Positions 50,791-59,233 of a DNA stretch of 64,000 nucleotides are shown here, one piece after another (the first letter of the stretch is position 1; each line of letters begins with the position of its first letter). Position numbers and translations under genes: made by a program. Source of the DNA: Pigmentiphaga sp. H8 (lineage in GTDB: Bacteria > Pseudomonadota > Gammaproteobacteria > Burkholderiales > Burkholderiaceae_B). The DNA is taken from the NCBI RefSeq assembly GCF_003854895.1, contig NZ_CP033966.1, positions 868,001 to 932,000 on the forward strand, in the 5' to 3' direction. Below the pieces are notes generated by a model. That model had not been told where the DNA came from and ran no database searches. It saw only the letters and a program-made list of their open reading frames with translations.

Positions 50791-51675
50791 TCAGGCCGCG
50801 CCGGCGGCCTTGAGATTGGGGCCGATCAGCTCGTGCAGGGCCTTGGCCACGCCGGGGCCGCCCGCGACGATGTTGCCCTGTTCGGGCCAGGGGGCCTGGC
50901 CGAACGGATCGAAGGCCTGTCCGCCGGCTTCACGCACCAGCAGCGTGCCGGCGGCGACGTCCCACGGCTTGAGCCGTAGTTCCCAGTAACCGTCGAAGCG
51001 TCCGCAGGCCACCCAGGCCAGGTCCAGCGCCGCGGCGCCGTTGCGCCGCACGCCGCGCGTGCCGTGCATGGCGTCGCGCAGCATGGGCAGGTAGCTTTCG
51101 GTGAACGACATGTCGCTGTAGGGGAAGCCCGTGGCCAGCAGGGCATCGGCCAGCGTTTCGGTGCGCGAGCAGTGGATGCGGTGGCTGTTGAGCCAGGCGC
51201 CCACGCCCCGGACCGAGGTGAACATCTCTTCGCGGCAGGGATCGTAGATCACGCCCACCACCGGTCCCGGCTCGCACCGGGCTTCCTCGAAGGCGATGCC
51301 GCAGCCCTCGTGGGCGACCAGCGCGATGGAGACGGCGTAGTGGGGAATGGCGTGGACGAAGTTGGTGGTGCCGTCCAGCGGGTCGATGTACCAGCTGGCG
51401 GGGCCCGAGGGCGATCCGCCCGTTTCCTCGGCCACGATGCCGTATTGCGGCGTGCGCGCGCGCAAGACTTCGATGATGGCGATCTCGGCCTCGCGGTCCG
51501 CCTGCGAGACCAGGTCGTTGCGGGCCTTCAGGTCGATCACCAGTTCCGAGCGCTTGTGCGCATAGGCCTGCAGGATCGCGGCGCCGGCATGCGCGGCGGT
51601 GACGGCGGCTTCGAGCGCCTTGAAGAGATCCAGCGGGACGGGTTTGTCCATGGTGGGAGCTGCGGAGATGCTCAT
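50791..51675 (-). CDS. inositol monophosphatase family protein (SuhB-like)
   Basis: A 294-residue Mg-dependent, Li-sensitive phosphatase. The first metal site is AEETGGSPSG, the second WYIDPLDGTTNFVHAIPHYA (DPLDGT), and the third LKPWDVAAGTLLVREAGG (WD). It cleaves inositol-1-phosphate or similar sugar phosphates, and could be SuhB, which also acts in rRNA antitermination; E. coli SuhB is 267 residues. It converges with pldA (15-bp gap). Its start lies only 12 bp from the long palindrome at 51688, so its promoter must be within that element. Confidence 0.9.
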   Translation of the reverse strand: MSISAAPTMDKPVPLDLFKALEAAVTAAHAGAAILQAYAHKRSELVIDLKARNDLVSQADREAEIAIIEVLRARTPQYGIVAEETGGSPSGPASWYIDPLDGTTNFVHAIPHYAVSIALVAHEGCGIAFEEARCEPGPVVGVIYDPCREEMFTSVRGVGAWLNSHRIHCSRTETLADALLATGFPYSDMSFTESYLPMLRDAMHGTRGVRRNGAAALDLAWVACGRFDGYWELRLKPWDVAAGTLLVREAGGQAFDPFGQAPWPEQGNIVAGGPGVAKALHELIGPNLKAAGAA

Positions 51676-51687
51676 AGAGGGAGTGTA

Positions 51688-51992
51688 CCCCCCCTACGCG
51701 CTTACGCGCGCCCCCCAGGGGGCGAAACCGGCGGACTGGCAAAGCCAGATCCGCGGTTTCCTGGGTCTAGTACGCGCTTCTTGGATTGGATCACCGTTGC
51801 TACCGCTGGCAGCCAGCGATAGCACCCGTGCCAAACCCAAGATAACGGTACTAGACCCAGGATGCGGTGGATCCGGCTTTGCCGGTCCACTCGCATCGCC
51901 CCCTTGAGGGGGCGCCCGAAGGGCGTGGGGGTGGGCTTCCCTTCCGGTCCGCCGGTTTCGCCCCCTGGGGAGCCCGAAGGGCGTAGGGGGGT
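51688..51992. repeat. intergenic repeat family B, long palindrome plus one extra unit
   Basis: A large imperfect palindrome, symmetric about 51811. The apex is CGCTGG-CAG-CCAGCG (51804-51818). Outer arms include CTGGGTCTAGTAC (51761-51773) exactly repeated inverted at 51848-51860, and a left end of C7-TACGCGC. The first 86 bp (51688-51773) match 56465-56550 with one difference. After 51935 a further family B unit follows in direct orientation. It fills the whole gap between the divergent inositol-phosphatase and mnmC genes, leaving 12 bp on each side. Confidence 0.9.
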
Positions 51993-52004
51993 ATCATCCT
52001 CGCC

Positions 52005-53897
52005 GTGTTTATTCCTTTGATTCCTTCCCGGCCGGCCTTCGATCAGGATGGCCTGCCCTACAGCCCGCTCTACGGCGACATCTACCATGCCGCCCAGGGG
52101 GCGTTGGAGCAGGCTCGCCATGTGTTCCTGGCGGGCAACGGTTTGCCGGAGCGATGGCGCGGACGCGAGCGGTTCACCGTGTGCGAGACGGGATTCGGGC
52201 TGGGGTTGACCTTCCTGACGCTGTGGCGGGCCTGGCGCGACGATCCCCGGCGCAGCCGGCGGCTGCATATGGTGTCCGTCGAGGCCCATCCGTTCACCCG
52301 CGAGGACCTGGCGGAACTGTTGCGCGCGCGGCTGCCCGCCGATTGGCAGGACATGGCCGCGCAGTTGCTGGCGCAATGGCCGCCGCTCCTGCCGGGGTTG
52401 CACCGGCTGGACCTGGATGGCGGGGCGGTGACGCTGACCCTGGCCTTCGGCCTGGCCGAACAGGTCGTGCCCCGGCTGGTCCTGCGCGCGGACGCCTTTT
52501 TCCTGGATGGCTTCAAGCCCACGCTGAATCCCGGCATGTGGTCCGAGCCGCTGATGCGCGCGCTGGCCAGGCTGGCCGCGCCGGGCGCCACGGCGGCGAC
52601 CTGGGCGAGCGCCGGCGTGATGCGCCGGGCCTTGCAGACGGCGGGTTTCGAGGTCGAGCGCCGGGACGGCTTCGGCGGCAAGCTCCACATGACGGTGGCG
52701 CGTTACGCGCCGCGTTTCGAGCGCCGCCACCCGCCGGCCGAACCGCCGTCCTTCGCCGAGCGCCACGCCGTGGTGGTGGGGGCGGGCATCGCCGGGGCTG
52801 GTGTGGCGCATGCGCTGGCGCTGCGCGGCTGGCGCGTGTCCGTGTTCGACGCGGCGTGGGGAGCCCCGGCGCAGGGGGCCGGCCACCTGGCTGCCGCGCT
52901 GACGCCGCTGCTGGCCCGGGATGACAGCCCGCGCGCGCGCCTGAGCCGCGCCGGGGCCTTGCGCGCGGCCGCGCGCTGGACGCCGTGGATGGATGGCGGG
53001 ATCGTCGCCCGCTGCGGCACCGTGCAGCAGGCCAAGTCCGACGACAAAGAGGCCGGCATGCATGCCATGCTGGAGGAACTGGGCTTTCCAGCCGACTGGG
53101 TGCGCCCGGTGACGAGGGATGAGGCCAGCGAACTGGCCGGCTGCCCGGCGGCGCGCGGCGGCGTGTATTTCCCCGGCGGACTGCGCGTACGCCCGCGCCT
53201 GCTGGGCGCTGCGCTGCTGTCCCGGCCTGGCATCGAAGTCCGGGCCGCCGGCGTAGCCCGCATCCAGGCGCTGCCGGCCGATGTGCCCGCGGGGCGGCGG
53301 TGGCGGGCCGTCGATGGGCAGGGCGCCACGCTGGCCGAGGCCGAGATCGTGGTGCTGGCCAATGCCGCCCAGGCTCCCCAGCTGCTGGCTGCCAGCGGCC
53401 TGGCGCCCACCGGCGGCGAACTGCCGGGCTTCTTCGGGCAAAAGGCCATAGCGGGGCAGATCACGCTGCTTCCGGCGCAAGATGCCGGCTGGCGCCCGCC
53501 GCACTGCGTGGTGGCGGGCGACGGCTATGTGCTGCCCGCCGTGGACGGCGCCTGCGTGGCCGGCAGCACCTATGTGCACGAGGCCGCGCAGGCCGTCGCC
53601 ACGGCCGAGGGCCATGCGGTCAACCTGGAACGGGCCGCCCGGCTGCTGCCGGAACTGGCCGGTGCCGGCCTGGATCCCGGCGCGCTCACGGGCTGGGCCG
53701 GTTGGCGCGCCGTACTGCCCGGCAGGCTGCCGGTGATAGGCGAATCGCCCGTCCACGGCGGGCTTTGGGCCGCCTCGGGCTATGCCTCGCGCGGGCTCAG
53801 TTGGTCCGCCCTGGGGGGCGACATACTGGCCGCTTCCCTGGAGGGAGAACCCATGGTGCTGGAAGGGGATTTGCTGCGGATGATCGCCTGGCGCTGA
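52005..53897 (+). CDS. mnmC: bifunctional tRNA mnm5s2U34 biosynthesis protein MnmC
   Basis: A 630-residue two-domain tRNA modification enzyme. The N-terminal methyltransferase half has LPYSPLYGDIYHAAQGALEQ, CETGFGLGLTFLTLWRAW (SAM site) and FFLDGFKPTLNPGMWSE. The C-terminal FAD half has HAVVVGAGIAGAGVAHALAL, then FFGQKAIAGQ and GWAGWRAVLPGRLPVIG. It turns cmnm5U34 into mnm5U34 in the anticodon of several tRNAs. The likely start is GTG 52005, as homology begins right there. The gene begins 12 bp after the long palindromic repeat. Confidence 0.93.
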   Translation: MFIPLIPSRPAFDQDGLPYSPLYGDIYHAAQGALEQARHVFLAGNGLPERWRGRERFTVCETGFGLGLTFLTLWRAWRDDPRRSRRLHMVSVEAHPFTREDLAELLRARLPADWQDMAAQLLAQWPPLLPGLHRLDLDGGAVTLTLAFGLAEQVVPRLVLRADAFFLDGFKPTLNPGMWSEPLMRALARLAAPGATAATWASAGVMRRALQTAGFEVERRDGFGGKLHMTVARYAPRFERRHPPAEPPSFAERHAVVVGAGIAGAGVAHALALRGWRVSVFDAAWGAPAQGAGHLAAALTPLLARDDSPRARLSRAGALRAAARWTPWMDGGIVARCGTVQQAKSDDKEAGMHAMLEELGFPADWVRPVTRDEASELAGCPAARGGVYFPGGLRVRPRLLGAALLSRPGIEVRAAGVARIQALPADVPAGRRWRAVDGQGATLAEAEIVVLANAAQAPQLLAASGLAPTGGELPGFFGQKAIAGQITLLPAQDAGWRPPHCVVAGDGYVLPAVDGACVAGSTYVHEAAQAVATAEGHAVNLERAARLLPELAGAGLDPGALTGWAGWRAVLPGRLPVIGESPVHGGLWAASGYASRGLSWSALGGDILAASLEGEPMVLEGDLLRMIAWR

Positions 53898-54230
53898 TCC
53901 TGGGCCGAATCGTGGGAAAATAGAAGGATTAACAGCAAAAAGACGTGCCCGAGGGCGCGCGGTGCCCGGCCCGTGCGTCCCGATCCGCCGCTTCCAGGGG
54001 CGCAGGATGGCCCCGGATACGGCCTTGCCGGGTCTCCCGTGGAGCCCCGCGAGGCGCGCTTGGACGGGAGAAGGCTGCTTCCACGGTTTATTTGCCTCTC
54101 CGAATCCGTCAAAATAGAGGTTTTGGCGAAAAAGTGCGGTCATCTGCCGCATTCGGGGCGGATAGCGGGGCCTCGCGAGGGGTTGCGTCTTTGCTATTGC
54201 CAATCTGTCGAAAGCGATCGAGGGAAACCT
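53898..54230 (+). other. 333-bp leader region before the GH31 gene
   Basis: No gene is supported here although the downstream frame stays open. The middle part is more AT-rich than the rest (TTTATTTGCC near 54090, AAAATAGAGG near 54113 and TTTGCTATTGCC near 54190), so one or more promoters are likely. It shows no family A or B repeat. A stretch GAGGGAAACCT at 54220-54230 is the ribosome site of the next gene. Confidence 0.5.
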
Positions 54231-56459
54231 GTGCCACTTCAATTCGACTCCTCCCGCTACCAGCGTCTGGAATCCCTGTCTCTCAACACATCCAGCCCGG
54301 CTGCCGTCCGTTTCACGACAGACCAGGGCCAGGCGGTACTGGTCGAGGCCAGCGCGCCAGGTGTGTTCCGGTTGAGCATGGGCACGCCCGCCGCGACCGG
54401 CAAGCCGGCCTCCGGCTCGGCCACGCGCGCCGCGGCCCTGCATGACCTGTTGGCCCGGGACGAGGCCATAGGCGAGGCCGTGGTTGAACAGGCGGACGTG
54501 GCCGGCCAGTCAGGCTGGCGCATCGTCCAGGGCGACAACGTGCTCGAGATCGCCGCCAATCCCGTGCGGCTGGCCCTGTACCGCAAGGGGCAGCAGGTGC
54601 TGGTCTCGTCCGCCGACGAGGACCTGTGCCCGCTTGGCACCGAGGACGCCTCGGCCCCGGCGTCGTGGGCCCTGTGCTTCGACCTCGCGACCGGTGAAGC
54701 CGTCCACGGCCTGGGCGAAAGCCGCATCATGCTGGATCGCCGCGCCGAGCGCGTCGTCTCCGACGAGGCCGAGTCGCGCGCCTTGCCGCTGGCCTGGAGC
54801 CCGCGTGGCTGGGGCCTGTACGTCAATACGCTCGAATCCGTCGTGCACGACATCGGCCTGCCCGAATTCGCGCCCGACAGCTATGTGGTGACCGTCGCCG
54901 ACGCCCAGCTGGACGTGTTCCTGTTCGTGGGCGAGCCGGCCGAGATCCTGAACCAGTACACCCAGCTGACCGGCCGCGCCGGGCAGCCCACGCTGTGGAG
55001 CATGGGCGCGTGGCTGCACCAGGCGGCCGGCACCGGCGCCGAACAGCTCGCGTCCGTGGCCGGCCAGATGCGCAGCCGCGGCGTGCCCGTCGACGCCGTG
55101 TCGTTCCGCCCGCCCGCGGCCTGGGAGATCCGCGCCAAGCTGAACCTGGAATGGGACGCCGCCCGCTTCCCGGATCCGCGCCAGGTGCTGAGCGAGTTCA
55201 AGGGCCTGGACCTGAAGGTGTGCGCACCGGGCTTTCCGGGCGTGCCCACTCAAAGCCCCATGTTCGCCGAGCTGGAGGACAAGGGCTGGCTGCTGACCGA
55301 TGAGTCCGGCGCCGCCCAGGTGTTCGCGGGCGTGCCCGCCAGCGCCGGCGGCAGCTTCGGCCTGCTCGACCTGACCCATCGCGACGTGTGGACCTTCTGG
55401 CGCGACAAGATCCGCCAGGTCATGGACGAGGGCGTCGATGCGGTGTCCTGCGACATCCAGTTCGACATTCCCGACGGCGTCGAGGCGCGCAACGGCGATA
55501 CCGGCGCGCGGCTGCGCACGGCCTATCCCATGCTGGCCAAGCGCTGCCTGTTCGAGGCGGCGGCCTGGAACAAGACGCCGCCCGAAGGCGTGGTGTGGAG
55601 CCGCGATCTCTTCCCGACCGGCCAGCGCCTGCCCATGCAGGCGCCGGTGTCGGTGCCCAATACCTGGGAAGGCCTGGCCGAGTCGCTGCGCGCCGCGCTG
55701 ACCTCGGGCGCCAGCGGCCTGCCGGCCCATGCCCACGACATCGGTTCGCCCGAGCATCCGCTGGGAACCATGACGCCCGAGCTGTACCTGCGCTGGCTGG
55801 CGGCCGGCGTGTTCAGCTCGCACCTGCGCTTCCACGCGGTGCCGGGGCTGCTGCCCTGGGATTTCGGCGACGAAGCCTTCCAGCACGTGCAGACGCTGAT
55901 GCAGTGGCGCTACCGGCTCATTCCCTACGTGCTGGGCGTGATCGAGGACGCGGCCCGCACCGGCCTGCCGGTGCAGCGTTCCATGGCGCTGTCCTTCCCG
56001 GATGATCCCGAGGCGCATGCCCACGAGCTGCAATACCTGCTCGGCCCGGCCCTGCTGGTCGTGCCCGCGGTGCAGCCCGGCAACCAGATCCGCGTCTATT
56101 TCCCCAAGGGTGAAGCCTGGTGGGACCTGAACACGGGCTGGCGCTACGAGGGCGGCACGAGCTGGACCTTCGAATGCGGACTGGACCGCCTGCCGGTCTT
56201 CGGCCGCGAAGGCCACATGCTGTGCCTGGGCCCCGCCGCCCAGCACACCGGCGAATTCAATTCCGCCCGCATCCTGGACGAGGTCTGGCTGTTCGGCATG
56301 CCCGTGCACAACCCCAGCGTGATGCGCAACAAGATCCGCGTCATGCAGATGCAGGGATCGAGCTACGCCAAGGGCCTGGAAGGCCTGAAGATCCTGCCGT
56401 CCGAAGGCCTGGAAGTGAAGCGCCGCGGCGCGGAAGTGCGGATCTCACGCGCTAGGTAG
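54231..56459 (+). CDS. glycoside hydrolase family 31 protein lacking the acid/base Asp
   Basis: A 742-residue GH31 protein. The N-terminal beta-sandwich ends near LPLAWSPRGWGLYVNTLESV; the (beta/alpha)8 part has TLWSMGAWLHQ, the nucleophile-type Asp408 in VSCDIQFDIPDGVEARNG, WEGLAESLRAALTSGASGL, HAHDIGS, and PYVLGVIEDAARTGLPVQRS. In E. coli YicI the nucleophile D416 and acid/base D482 are 66 residues apart; here residue 474, also 66 on, is Ser (QAPVSVPNTWEGL replaces HWGGD). So classical retaining hydrolysis is doubtful. The GTG start at 54231 has AGGGA upstream. It has no signal peptide. Its end is 5 bp from the 247-bp palindrome. Confidence 0.85.
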   Translation: MPLQFDSSRYQRLESLSLNTSSPAAVRFTTDQGQAVLVEASAPGVFRLSMGTPAATGKPASGSATRAAALHDLLARDEAIGEAVVEQADVAGQSGWRIVQGDNVLEIAANPVRLALYRKGQQVLVSSADEDLCPLGTEDASAPASWALCFDLATGEAVHGLGESRIMLDRRAERVVSDEAESRALPLAWSPRGWGLYVNTLESVVHDIGLPEFAPDSYVVTVADAQLDVFLFVGEPAEILNQYTQLTGRAGQPTLWSMGAWLHQAAGTGAEQLASVAGQMRSRGVPVDAVSFRPPAAWEIRAKLNLEWDAARFPDPRQVLSEFKGLDLKVCAPGFPGVPTQSPMFAELEDKGWLLTDESGAAQVFAGVPASAGGSFGLLDLTHRDVWTFWRDKIRQVMDEGVDAVSCDIQFDIPDGVEARNGDTGARLRTAYPMLAKRCLFEAAAWNKTPPEGVVWSRDLFPTGQRLPMQAPVSVPNTWEGLAESLRAALTSGASGLPAHAHDIGSPEHPLGTMTPELYLRWLAAGVFSSHLRFHAVPGLLPWDFGDEAFQHVQTLMQWRYRLIPYVLGVIEDAARTGLPVQRSMALSFPDDPEAHAHELQYLLGPALLVVPAVQPGNQIRVYFPKGEAWWDLNTGWRYEGGTSWTFECGLDRLPVFGREGHMLCLGPAAQHTGEFNSARILDEVWLFGMPVHNPSVMRNKIRVMQMQGSSYAKGLEGLKILPSEGLEVKRRGAEVRISRAR

Positions 56460-56464
56460 AGGAA

Positions 56465-56711
56465 CCCCCCCTACGCGCTGACGCGCGCCCCCCAGGGGGC
56501 GAAACCGGCGGACTGGCAAAGCCAGATCCGCGGTTTCCTGGGTCTAGTACCTGTTTCTTGGCACGTCACACCGTAGCTACCGCTGGCAGCCAGCGATAGC
56601 ACCCGTGCGACGTACCAAGATGGCCCCACAAGACCACGACATGGGGGATCCGGCTTCGCCGGTCCCCCGCCGTCGGCCCCCTGGGGGGCGCGCGTCAGCG
56701 CGTAGGGGGGG
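56465..56711. repeat. complete family B element: 247-bp palindrome with perfect 36-bp ends
   Basis: The terminal 36 bases at 56465-56500 and 56676-56711 are perfect inverted repeats (C7-TACGCGCTGACGCG ... and complement). Inner arms pair imperfectly up to an apex CGCTGG-CAG-CCAGCG at 56581-56595, which is the exact centre. Further paired blocks include CTTGG-ACGTC around the apex. No open reading frame of note is inside and no clear target duplication flanks it. It fits tightly between the converging GH31 and NlpE-like genes, 5 bp after one stop and 3 bp before the other. Confidence 0.92.
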
Positions 56712-56714
56712 ACC

Positions 56715-57533
56715 CTAGTCCTCGCAGGGGCTGTCCAGGGTGCCGCGGGCCAGTTTGTCCACGACCACCGACTCTACCGGGGGTTCGCCGTTGCGGGCGA
56801 TGTGGCCGTCTATCCACATCAGGACCGGGGTGCCGGGCGCCACGCGCAGTTTGGCGTAGGCGTCGGCCAGTGCCTGGGCCTGGCCGGCGGAGGCTACCGG
56901 GTAGCGCTTGCCGGTGCTGCAGATGGCGAAGGTGGGTTGGCCGTCCTTGGGTACGACCTTGCCGCGCATCGTGAAAGTGTCGGTGATGAAATCCACCTCG
57001 AACTGCTGGGTCAGGGCGTAGTTCAGCGTGGACTGGATGGGTTCGCCATTCTGGTCCAGCATGCGCAGCGTGGTGGCGGAGATGAACTCGTAGAGTCCGC
57101 CTTCGTTGCGGTCGCCGATCAGGCGGATCTGGTCGGGCGAATCGAACAGGCGTTCCCAGCGGCCGGTGCTGACGAAGCTCAGTTCCTTGTTGTCGCGGGT
57201 GCCGAAATACACGCGGCGCATGCGCCAGGTCCAGTCGGGCAGCAGCGTGAGCGTGACGCGCTGGCCGGCGCAGTCGGCGCAGGGGATCACGCCGCGGAAG
57301 GTCTGGGGCTGGGCCAGAGGCACGCCCCGGTCCTGCCTGCCTCGTTCGGCCTGTTCCTGCTTCACGGCGGGCGGCGGCGGGATCACCGCGTCGGCGGCGG
57401 TCAGGGTGCCGGAGCGTTCGCGGTCGGGCAGGGGGATGGAGCATGCGCCCAGTCCGGCCGCCACGACCAGGGCGGCGGCCAGGGTGGCAAGGCGGGAAGG
57501 TGCGGGGCGGGAAGAAAGGGGCGGGTTGATCAT
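56715..57533 (-). CDS. NlpE-like envelope lipoprotein
   Basis: A 272-residue lipoprotein. The signal ends in AAGLGAC (lipobox) followed by SIPLPDRERSG. The NlpE N-terminal domain is recognised from TFRGVIPCADCAGQRVTLTL with its CxxC pair and the following DWTWRMRRVYFG strand. The C-terminal part (FTMRGKVVPKDGQPTFAICS) is less clear. In E. coli NlpE signals surface contact and lipoprotein-sorting faults to the Cpx system, and binds copper. Here no cpx genes are nearby. GTG 57536 could also be the start. Its stop codon lies 3 bp from the palindromic element. Confidence 0.83.
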   Translation of the reverse strand: MINPPLSSRPAPSRLATLAAALVVAAGLGACSIPLPDRERSGTLTAADAVIPPPPAVKQEQAERGRQDRGVPLAQPQTFRGVIPCADCAGQRVTLTLLPDWTWRMRRVYFGTRDNKELSFVSTGRWERLFDSPDQIRLIGDRNEGGLYEFISATTLRMLDQNGEPIQSTLNYALTQQFEVDFITDTFTMRGKVVPKDGQPTFAICSTGKRYPVASAGQAQALADAYAKLRVAPGTPVLMWIDGHIARNGEPPVESVVVDKLARGTLDSPCED

Positions 57534-57725
57534 CACGGCTCCGGCTCTTGAGATTTACCGCAAGTCTAACCTGTTGCGTCTGCCGGCATGCGACGGGAAA
57601 TGCGGCCGGCCGATGGATGCCGTGCCGCGGCGGTAGGACATTTATCGCAGCAACCGCTCCACGCGGGACCCGTGGGGCGGTTAAGCTTGCGGGGGGCCGC
57701 CGTGGCGGCGTTTTCATTCTTGCCT

Positions 57726-58580
57726 ATGTCATTCGTGCAGATACTCGCGGCCACCCCGTGGCTGGCCCATACGGCCGCCGCCGTGCTGGGGCTGGTGGTG
57801 GGCAGCTTCCTCAACGTCGTGATCGCGCGGCTGCCGCAGATGATGCAGCGCGTCTGGCAGGAGCAGTGCGCCGAACTGCATGGCGACTCCCCGCCCGAAC
57901 CGGCGCGCTTCGACCTGGCCTATCCCGCTTCGCACTGCCCGGCCTGCCGGCATCCCATTTCGTGGCGCCACAACATCCCGGTGCTGGGCTGGCTCGTGCT
58001 GCGCGGCCGCTGCGCTCATTGTGCTGCGCCCATCTCCTGGCAGTACCCGCTGGTGGAACTCGCGGCGGCGGCGTTGTTCGCGGCCTGCGTGGCCGTGTTC
58101 GGCGTGACGTGGAGCAGCCTGGCGGCCATGGCGTTCTGCGCGGTCTGCCTGGCGCTGGCCGTGATCGACCACCAGACCTCGCTGCTTCCGGATGACCTGA
58201 CGCTGCCGCTGCTGTGGGCGGGCCTGTTCGTCAACCTGTGGGGCGGCTTCGCCTTCCTGCCCGACGCGGTCATCGGCGCGATGGCGGGCTACGGGGTGCT
58301 GTGGTCCGTGTACTGGCTGTTCCGCCTGCTGACGGGCAAGGAAGGCATGGGCTATGGCGACTTCAAGCTGCTGGCCGCGATCGGCGCCTGGCTGGGGTGG
58401 CAGAGCCTGCCGCTGGTCATGGTGGCGGCCTCGCTGGCCGGCGTGGCGGTGGCCGGAGTGCTGATGATCGCCGGCCGGGTGCGGCGCGGCCAGCCGCTGC
58501 CCTTCGGGCCGTATCTGGCGGCGGCGGGCGTGGCCGCGCTGTTCGCGGGCGATGCATGGATTAAGCTGCTGGCATGGTAG
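57726..58580 (+). CDS. pilD: prepilin peptidase / N-methyltransferase
   Basis: A 284-residue polytopic inner-membrane aspartic protease. The cytoplasmic zinc loop has C71, C74, C96 and C99 (CPACRHPI ... CAHCAAPI); GSFLNVVIARLPQMM is the substrate-side start. The two catalytic aspartates are in AVIDHQTSLLPD and GYGDFKLLAAIG. It cleaves and N-methylates type IV pilins and type II secretion pseudopilins. The start ATG 57726 has no strong ribosome site. It overlaps coaE by 7 bp, the usual pilD-coaE linkage of Proteobacteria. Confidence 0.93.
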   Translation: MSFVQILAATPWLAHTAAAVLGLVVGSFLNVVIARLPQMMQRVWQEQCAELHGDSPPEPARFDLAYPASHCPACRHPISWRHNIPVLGWLVLRGRCAHCAAPISWQYPLVELAAAALFAACVAVFGVTWSSLAAMAFCAVCLALAVIDHQTSLLPDDLTLPLLWAGLFVNLWGGFAFLPDAVIGAMAGYGVLWSVYWLFRLLTGKEGMGYGDFKLLAAIGAWLGWQSLPLVMVAASLAGVAVAGVLMIAGRVRRGQPLPFGPYLAAAGVAALFAGDAWIKLLAW

Positions 58581-59218
58581 GCACACTTTCCTCTTCCCGC
58601 GTCCGGCCCCTGCGCGTGGGCCTGACGGGCGGCATCGGATCCGGCAAGACCGCCGTGGCGGATCTGCTGGAGGCGCAGGGCGCGGCCGTGATCGATACCG
58701 ATGCCATCGCGCATGCGCTGACGGCCCCGGGCGGGCTGGCCATCGAGCCTGTGCGGCGCGAATTCGGCCCGGACATGATCGGTCCCGACGGCGCGATGGA
58801 TCGCCCCCGGATGCGGGCCCTGGTGTTCTCCGACGGCCAGGCCAAGGCGCGGCTGGAAGCGCTGATCCACCCGCTCATCGGCCAGGAGGTCGAGCGCGAG
58901 GCGGCCGGGCGCCAGGGGCTCTACCAGGTCTTCGTGGTGCCGCTGCTGGTGGAGTCCGGCCGCTGGCGGGACCGGGTGGACCGCATCTGCGTGGTCGACT
59001 GCGACGAGGCCACCCAGGTCCGGCGCGTCCAGCGCCGCAGCGGCCTGGCTCCCGAGATGGTGGCCCGCATCATGGCCGCCCAGGCCACGCGCGCCCAGCG
59101 CCTGGCGGTGGCCGACGACGTCATCGTCAACGACGGCGAGACCACGCCCGGGCAGTTGGCGCAACGCACCCTGGCCCAGCACCGCGTCTGGCTGGATCTG
59201 CCCGCACCGACCGGCTAG
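58574..59218 (+). CDS. coaE: dephospho-CoA kinase
   Basis: A 214-residue P-loop kinase. LRVGLTGGIGSGKTAVADLL is the Walker A region, VIDTDAIAHALTAPGG binds dephospho-CoA, and HPLIGQEVEREAA and VVPLLVESGRW follow the family order. It carries out the last step of coenzyme A biosynthesis. The start codon overlaps the end of pilD by 7 bp, suggesting translational coupling. It faces a Bug receptor gene tail to tail. Confidence 0.94.
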   Translation: MVGTLSSSRVRPLRVGLTGGIGSGKTAVADLLEAQGAAVIDTDAIAHALTAPGGLAIEPVRREFGPDMIGPDGAMDRPRMRALVFSDGQAKARLEALIHPLIGQEVEREAAGRQGLYQVFVVPLLVESGRWRDRVDRICVVDCDEATQVRRVQRRSGLAPEMVARIMAAQATRAQRLAVADDVIVNDGETTPGQLAQRTLAQHRVWLDLPAPTG

Positions 59219-59233
59219 CGACCCGCCAAGGCT

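Noticed and set aside
51702..54443. A 913-codon minus-strand open frame opposite mnmC
   Set aside because: Shadow of mnmC and of the repeat; low-complexity Arg/Gly/Ala composition without recognisable domains.
56465..56711. Insertion sequence with transposase
   Set aside because: The element has perfect inverted ends but is only 247 bp, with no open frame of transposase size and no obvious target duplication.
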